Shown: one piece after another, positions 59,686-64,000 of the stretch
How the letters are laid out: the number at the start of each line of letters is the position of its first letter
Numbering within the stretch: position 1 is the stretch's first letter
From: CALBTQ01 sp036725605
GTDB lineage: Bacteria; Lernaellota; Lernaellaia; Lernaellales; Lernaellaceae
Direction of reading: 5' to 3'
NCBI GenBank assembly: GCA_036725605.1
Contig: DAIMDW010000005.1
Span: forward strand, 124,001-188,000
DNA: 64,000 nt
Notes under the pieces: generated by a model
What the model saw: only the letters and a program-made list of their open reading frames with translations
Told to the model about the DNA's origin: nothing
The model's database searches: none
Made by a program: the position numbers and the translations under genes

Positions 59686-60963
59686 TTGCGTTATCGGACA
59701 AAACGAAAAATTTTCGCCTTCATACCTTTGTTGCTTTTGTTGCTGGCGGCGACGATCGTTCTGTGGATCCTCGAACGGCGCGGCGTGATAAATTCCGAAC
59801 GCCCCGATGATTGGGTGCACGCGCCGCCGGTCAACTGGCTGCACAAAGAAAAAACCGCCGACGGCGTGTGGATTCGTCTTGAGCACGACATGCTGCTCAC
59901 CAGTCGCTTCCCGAAAAAGAAACCGCCCGACACGCTGCGCATTTTCGTTACCGGCGGCTCCTTCGCCATGGGTTCGCCGGTCGTCGTCCAGCAAATGGTG
60001 GATCCCTGCGGCGGCATCGGCGAATGGATGCGCGACGAACTGCGCCTGCGTTATCCGCGTCACAACATCGAGGTGATCAATGTCGGCGCCGGCGCACAGA
60101 ATTCCTTTCGTGTGGTGGAGATCGTCAAGAAATTGGTCGAACTCGAGCCGGATATCATTTTCGTCATGACCGGCAACAACGAAGGCGTCATGCCGCGTTT
60201 CAACCTTAATCAACAATTGCACAAATGGGTGCTGTATCGCGTGATGAAAAAGGAACTGTTGCCCGAACCGACGATCGACCAGCGTCTGTACGCCAAAGTC
60301 GTCAACAGCGACGCGCAGGTCTCCGAAAAATACATGCGTCAAAACCTGCAGCGGATCGTCTCCCTCACCGGCCGGCACGACGTCGAGCTGCTGCTGGCGG
60401 CGATGCCGATCAATCTCAAGCCGGAAAACGATGTGATCGTTAATTATGAAAGCGAAATCGCGGAGATGGATCAGCCGATACGCGACGGCCGCGAACTACA
60501 GGCGCAGGGAAAGTACGCCGAAGCGATCGATGTGTTCGCCAAAAGCAACTGCATGGATTTCAGCACCTATTTCATCGCTCAATGTTGGGAAGCGTTGGGC
60601 GACTATGAGCGCGCGAAAAGTTATTATTTATTCAATCTTAGCGTCAATCCCGGCATGCGCACGCAACCGTCCACCAACGCCATGGTGCGCGTGTTCAGCC
60701 GTAAGAAGCGGGTGCACCTGGTCGATCTCGAAGCGGTCGCCGAGCGGGTTTCGCCGCACGGCATCCCGGGGTATAATTTGTTTCTCGATTACTGTCACAT
60801 GGATCAGAATGGTTATTACCTGATGGCGCAGGAGGCGTTGCGCGTGCTGGAGACCGACAAGCTCATTCCCGCGTCGTTCGGCAAGCCGGGGCCGAAACCG
60901 ACGATGGAGGAAATCGTCGATCATTACGGTTGGATTTTCCTGGAAAAGTATTCGGTTTATTAA
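59686..60963 (+). CDS. SGNH-type hydrolase with internal TPR-like insert, tandem copy 2
   Basis: A 425-residue protein; TTG at 59686 is chosen (MRYRTKRKIFAFIPLLLLL) because it has GGGCGAG just upstream and gives an N-terminus that aligns with copy 3. No ATG fits. Motifs: VTGGSFAMGSPV, CGGIGEWMRDELRLRYP, NVGAGAQNSF, MTGNNEGV and DYCHMDQNGYYLMAQEAL, with the TPR-like helical insert (KYAEAIDVFAKSNCMDF) between. It lies 56 bp behind copy 1 and 2 bp before copy 3. Confidence 0.85.
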   Translation: MRYRTKRKIFAFIPLLLLLLAATIVLWILERRGVINSERPDDWVHAPPVNWLHKEKTADGVWIRLEHDMLLTSRFPKKKPPDTLRIFVTGGSFAMGSPVVVQQMVDPCGGIGEWMRDELRLRYPRHNIEVINVGAGAQNSFRVVEIVKKLVELEPDIIFVMTGNNEGVMPRFNLNQQLHKWVLYRVMKKELLPEPTIDQRLYAKVVNSDAQVSEKYMRQNLQRIVSLTGRHDVELLLAAMPINLKPENDVIVNYESEIAEMDQPIRDGRELQAQGKYAEAIDVFAKSNCMDFSTYFIAQCWEALGDYERAKSYYLFNLSVNPGMRTQPSTNAMVRVFSRKKRVHLVDLEAVAERVSPHGIPGYNLFLDYCHMDQNGYYLMAQEALRVLETDKLIPASFGKPGPKPTMEEIVDHYGWIFLEKYSVY

Positions 60964-60965
60964 TC

Positions 60966-62273
60966 ATGAGACAAGCGCGGCCGCTATGGAAACGAGTTCT
61001 ATTTTCGTTGCTGCCGCTGCTCTTTCTGCTGGCGACGGCGACGATCGTCCTCCACCTTCTTGAGGATTTTCATGTCATCGACACCGAAAGCCAGGACGAT
61101 TGGATTCACCACCCGCCGTTGCGATACATCTTCACCGAACGGACCGCCGGCGGCGCGCAAATTCTCATCAAGCACAGCTCGATGGTCGCCAGCCGTTTCC
61201 CGAAAGAAAAACCGGCCGGCGCGTTGCGCCTGTTCCTCGGCGGCGGCTCGTTCGCCCTGGGCACGCCGGTGGTCGAGCAGGGCGTCGATAAACCCATCTG
61301 CGGCGGCATCGCCGAATGGATGCGCGACGACCTTCATTTGCGTTATCCGCACGAAACGATCGAGATCCTCAACGTTGCGGCCGGCGGTGCGAGTTCGTTC
61401 CGCGTCGTCGAGACGATCCGGGACATCCTGCCGTTTTCGCCGGACATCGTTTTTGTCATTGCCGGCAACAACGACGGTTTTTCCTCGGTGTTGGACATCA
61501 ACAAATTCCTGCACCACTGGGTGACCTACCGCGCCTTCAAGCGCAGCCTGCTGGCCGACCCGACGCTGGAGGATCGCCTGGCCGCCGAAATCGGCCATGA
61601 GCTGAACGCGGAAGTCATCGGTTCGTTCATCGACAACCTGCAACGGATCGTCGACCTGTGCGCCGCCAACCACGTCAAGGTGATGTTGGCGACCATGCCG
61701 ATCAACCTGCGGCCGACGCTGGCGGTGCTTTCGCCGCAGTGGCTCGAGCAGGGGATGAACGATGAAGAATTTCGCGCCGGCGAACGACTCTTTGGCGCCG
61801 GCGATTATCAGGCGGCGATCGAACACTACACCGCGAGCGAGGCGATGGTGCCCGCCTCCTATCGTTTGGCCGAATGCCATGAGCGCCTCGGCGATTTTGC
61901 GCAGGCTGAGTATTTCTATCGCTTTAACCATCGCCTTTCTCAGGGCATTCGCGCGAGTTATGAAGCCAACGAACGCATTCGCCAACTGGCCGCCGCGCAC
62001 GACCATGTCTATCTGGTGGATCTGGAAAAGGCTGCCCGTGAGGTTTCGCCGCACGGTTTGCCGGGATTGAATTTGTACGTCGACATTTGTCACATGCGCC
62101 ACGAAGGCTATTACCTGATGGCGCAGGAGGCGTTGCGGGTCATGGAACATGAAAGGCTCATTCCCGCGTCGTTCGGTCGACCGGGGCCGAAACCGACGAT
62201 GGAGGAAATCATCGCGCATTACAATTGGACGTTCGATTACGAATACGACCTGGCCACGGAGCGTCAACCGTGA
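60966..62273 (+). CDS. SGNH-type hydrolase with internal TPR-like insert, tandem copy 3
   Basis: A 435-residue protein from ATG 60966 (MRQARPLWKRVLFSLLPLL). Motifs: LGGGSFALGTPV, CGGIAEWMRDDLHLRYP, NVAAGGASSF, IAGNNDGF and DICHMRHEGYYLMAQEAL; the insert carries GDYQAAIEHYTASEAM. Copies 2 and 3 are closer to each other than to copy 1. The stop overlaps the GTG start of the next gene by four bases. Confidence 0.86.
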   Translation: MRQARPLWKRVLFSLLPLLFLLATATIVLHLLEDFHVIDTESQDDWIHHPPLRYIFTERTAGGAQILIKHSSMVASRFPKEKPAGALRLFLGGGSFALGTPVVEQGVDKPICGGIAEWMRDDLHLRYPHETIEILNVAAGGASSFRVVETIRDILPFSPDIVFVIAGNNDGFSSVLDINKFLHHWVTYRAFKRSLLADPTLEDRLAAEIGHELNAEVIGSFIDNLQRIVDLCAANHVKVMLATMPINLRPTLAVLSPQWLEQGMNDEEFRAGERLFGAGDYQAAIEHYTASEAMVPASYRLAECHERLGDFAQAEYFYRFNHRLSQGIRASYEANERIRQLAAAHDHVYLVDLEKAAREVSPHGLPGLNLYVDICHMRHEGYYLMAQEALRVMEHERLIPASFGRPGPKPTMEEIIAHYNWTFDYEYDLATERQP

Positions 62274-63418
62274 GCCGCCCCCTCAAGGTGACGGCGCTGC
62301 TGGCCCTGCTGGGTCTGCTGGCCTGGATCGGCTTCGCCCTGGGCGACAACGACCGGACGACGCCGTCGGCCGACGCCTGTTCGCGCGCGCTGGTCATGCG
62401 CGGCCTCGGCTTGAGCTGGAAAAAACTCAACCACCGCATCAGCCTCTGGCGCGTCGCCCCGCGGCAGGATGGTTGCCCGGCGGCCGTGCCCGCCGACGTG
62501 CCGTTGGACGTCGCCTACGTCGGCGGTAGCTGGACCACCGGCGGCGGCATCATGAGCGACCGGCCCATCGCGCATTATCACTACCACGCGGTCGATGCGC
62601 CGGGGCAACTGGGTTTTTACGCCGGGCAGACGACGTTGTTCATCGATGCGCCCGCCGACGAGGCCCAAGCGACGGTGACGGTCGATCTGGCCGCGGCGCG
62701 CCTGGCCGGCTTCGCGCGGTACGTCGTGTTGCTCGATGGCCTCGAGTTGCGTACCGATGTCGCGCAGGTCGATCCGGCCTATCCGGCGAAGTACGACCCG
62801 GCGCTCGGCTACACCTCGCGGGGGATCGGTGCGGCGGTGAAGGATCTGGCGATTCAAGAAAACAAGGCATCCTTCACCACTTGGGCGCGATTCGATCATG
62901 GACCGGCCGATCGTGGGGGAATGAATGAGGCGATGGCCCATGCGCGCACGAAAGCGATCGTTCATTACCTGTTGGTGGGAATCGCTGGCGGAAGAGCCAC
63001 CCTGGCCGAGCACGCCTACACCATGACCTACAAAAAGCCGCGCCGGCTGTTTCAAGCACAATACGACCATGCCGCGCCGGCAATGCGCCGTTTGGAAATG
63101 CAAGGCGCGCCCGGCTATCCGGTGGCTTTTCAGGGGCTGCAAGCCTTCGATTTCGCCTTGTTCGGATCGGTGGAAGAGGGCGATTACATGCGTGATTTTG
63201 TCGTCAGAACCGATCTGCTGTCCTACGATCCGGCCACCGGCAAGGCCGTGCTGGATGTCGACGGTTTTGCCTCGAACGCCTCGCTGCTGACCTACGAAAC
63301 GATGGAAAACGCCTTTTCCGCCCGCCTGGCGCTCATTCAGATGCCGCAAGGCGCGGCCGTGCCCGGTGATAAAGTGGTGGAGTTCGAAACCGGCGAAACG
63401 ACCTTATCTTTGCCTTAA
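62270..63418 (+). CDS. Exported or membrane-anchored protein of unknown function
   Basis: A 382-residue protein with a GTG start at 62270 (MSRPLKVTALLALLGLLAW) overlapping the previous stop (GTGA), with ACGGAG eight bases upstream. One N-terminal hydrophobic segment is followed by a soluble domain (YVGGSWTTGGGIMSDRPIAH; RYVVLLDGLELRTDVAQVD; HGPADRGGMNEAMAHARTK). No family was recognised. The tight coupling to the SGNH-TPR trio suggests it belongs to the same process. Confidence 0.78.
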   Translation: MSRPLKVTALLALLGLLAWIGFALGDNDRTTPSADACSRALVMRGLGLSWKKLNHRISLWRVAPRQDGCPAAVPADVPLDVAYVGGSWTTGGGIMSDRPIAHYHYHAVDAPGQLGFYAGQTTLFIDAPADEAQATVTVDLAAARLAGFARYVVLLDGLELRTDVAQVDPAYPAKYDPALGYTSRGIGAAVKDLAIQENKASFTTWARFDHGPADRGGMNEAMAHARTKAIVHYLLVGIAGGRATLAEHAYTMTYKKPRRLFQAQYDHAAPAMRRLEMQGAPGYPVAFQGLQAFDFALFGSVEEGDYMRDFVVRTDLLSYDPATGKAVLDVDGFASNASLLTYETMENAFSARLALIQMPQGAAVPGDKVVEFETGETTLSLP

Positions 63419-63487
63419 GTGGGGAAATAGCTCAATATTATCCTATAAAGTGGGATTAATATGCAAATTATCGCCAGCTAGTGGCGG

Positions 63488-64000
63488 TCAGTAGGCATGA
63501 AGCTCGTACGCTCCAATGTCCCACAGGTTGTTGAACGGACGATATTGCCGGTCGAGATCGTGGTAAATATCCGGGTGCGTCACCCACTGAACCGGCGACA
63601 GCCCGGCGTCGATCAGCGGACTGGTCGTCGTCGGATGATAAAGCTCGTCGGCGAATTGCGGCTCGCTATCGATGTTCCCCGCCGCGTCCAGGCAGTTGCT
63701 CCAGGTGCATTCGTTCAGGTAATCGAGAGTGCAAATTTTACCGTGATAAAAGTCGAGGTAGCATGAGCCGCCCCGGGTATGAATGTCGTTGTGGAAAAAC
63801 CGGAATCGCGGTTCGTTCTGCGAGTAGAAGAAGATCGGGGTGACGCCGCCGGACCGGCCGCCGGGCGCGATGACGTTGTTGATCAGCGTGTGCTCGCCGC
63901 TGTAAAAGGTCAGGGTCTGGCTGCCGCCGGCGAAGGTGTTGTTGATGATCAGGCTCGGCCCGCGGATCACCATGGCCGCGCCCGCGCCGACCGCGAGGTT
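63488..64000 (-). CDS. Right-handed beta-helix (choice-of-anchor Q-type) protein, 5' end outside window
   Basis: The last 170 codons of a longer gene; the frame continues past the window edge. It has parallel beta-helix rungs (LIINNTFAGGSQTLTFYSG; LINNVIAPGG; FFHNDIHTRGG) and the typical ending IDSEPQFADELYHPTTTSPLIDAG...DIGAYELHAY. Such proteins are secreted or surface-bound and often act on polysaccharides. The catalytic part and the signal peptide are not in view. No poly-Asp tail is present. Confidence 0.85.
   Translation of the reverse strand, partial: NLAVGAGAAMVIRGPSLIINNTFAGGSQTLTFYSGEHTLINNVIAPGGRSGGVTPIFFYSQNEPRFRFFHNDIHTRGGSCYLDFYHGKICTLDYLNECTWSNCLDAAGNIDSEPQFADELYHPTTTSPLIDAGLSPVQWVTHPDIYHDLDRQYRPFNNLWDIGAYELHAY

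Overview
The window is a GC-rich, densely coded bacterial chromosome segment from a Gram-negative-type organism. About fifteen genes carry lipoprotein or Sec-type signals or are polytopic membrane proteins. It resembles environmental deltaproteobacteria-like lineages (Myxococcota or 'Lernaellota'-type genomes): many COG1032-type (B12-binding) radical SAM enzymes, ArnT/PMT-like glycosyltransferases, membrane sulfatase-like proteins and Asp-rich lipoproteins. The lineage is inference. An anaerobic ribonucleotide reductase operon shows that the organism can live without oxygen. No rRNA, tRNA, CRISPR array, insertion sequence or phage was seen.

Layout. (1) 1-7292: three COG1032-type radical SAM genes around a NodU/CmcH-like carbamoyltransferase, a hexapeptide acyltransferase and a divergent GT2-like protein; this looks like a small biosynthetic or decoration locus. 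(2) 7367-13551: two beta-propeller proteins at or beyond the membrane, a GT-C transferase and a lipoprotein hydrolase. (3) 13601-16958 (+) and 30918-16969 (-): two membrane beta-propeller paralogues face a nine-gene operon-like run (polytopic protein, radical SAM, GT2, membrane propeller, methyltransferase, radical SAM, GT-C, sulfatase-like, GT-C), probably for an exported glycan or lipid-linked product. (4) 31122-36524: an SGNH protein, two more membrane propellers and a second sulfatase-like lipoprotein. (5) 36803-41488: a 1215-residue hybrid histidine kinase and class II aldolase, separated by a clear terminator. (6) 41581-49202: GT-C, PflX-like radical SAM, Cys-rich lipoprotein, SGNH, Ca-loop exported protein, SRPBCC, rhomboid, and a Kelch protein with a poly-Asp/GCCGC tail. 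(7) 49386-53238: a CxxC mini-protein, then a strong promoter, structured leader and the nrdD - glycyl-radical mini-protein - nrdG operon. (8) 53260-56622: two small exported proteins and a TetR-MATE pair with a palindromic operator. (9) 56795-64000: an M28 peptidase with the same kind of acidic tail, three tandem SGNH-TPR paralogues, an unknown exported protein and a truncated beta-helix gene.

The most unusual points are: an anaerobic RNR whose glycyl-radical domain is a separate 64-residue protein, with the break inside the zinc knuckle; a five-member family of N-terminal multi-helix membrane plus C-terminal beta-propeller proteins that accompany sulfatase-like genes; and secreted proteins ending in a poly-Asp stretch followed by a short Gly-Cys tail, which may be a surface-sorting signal.
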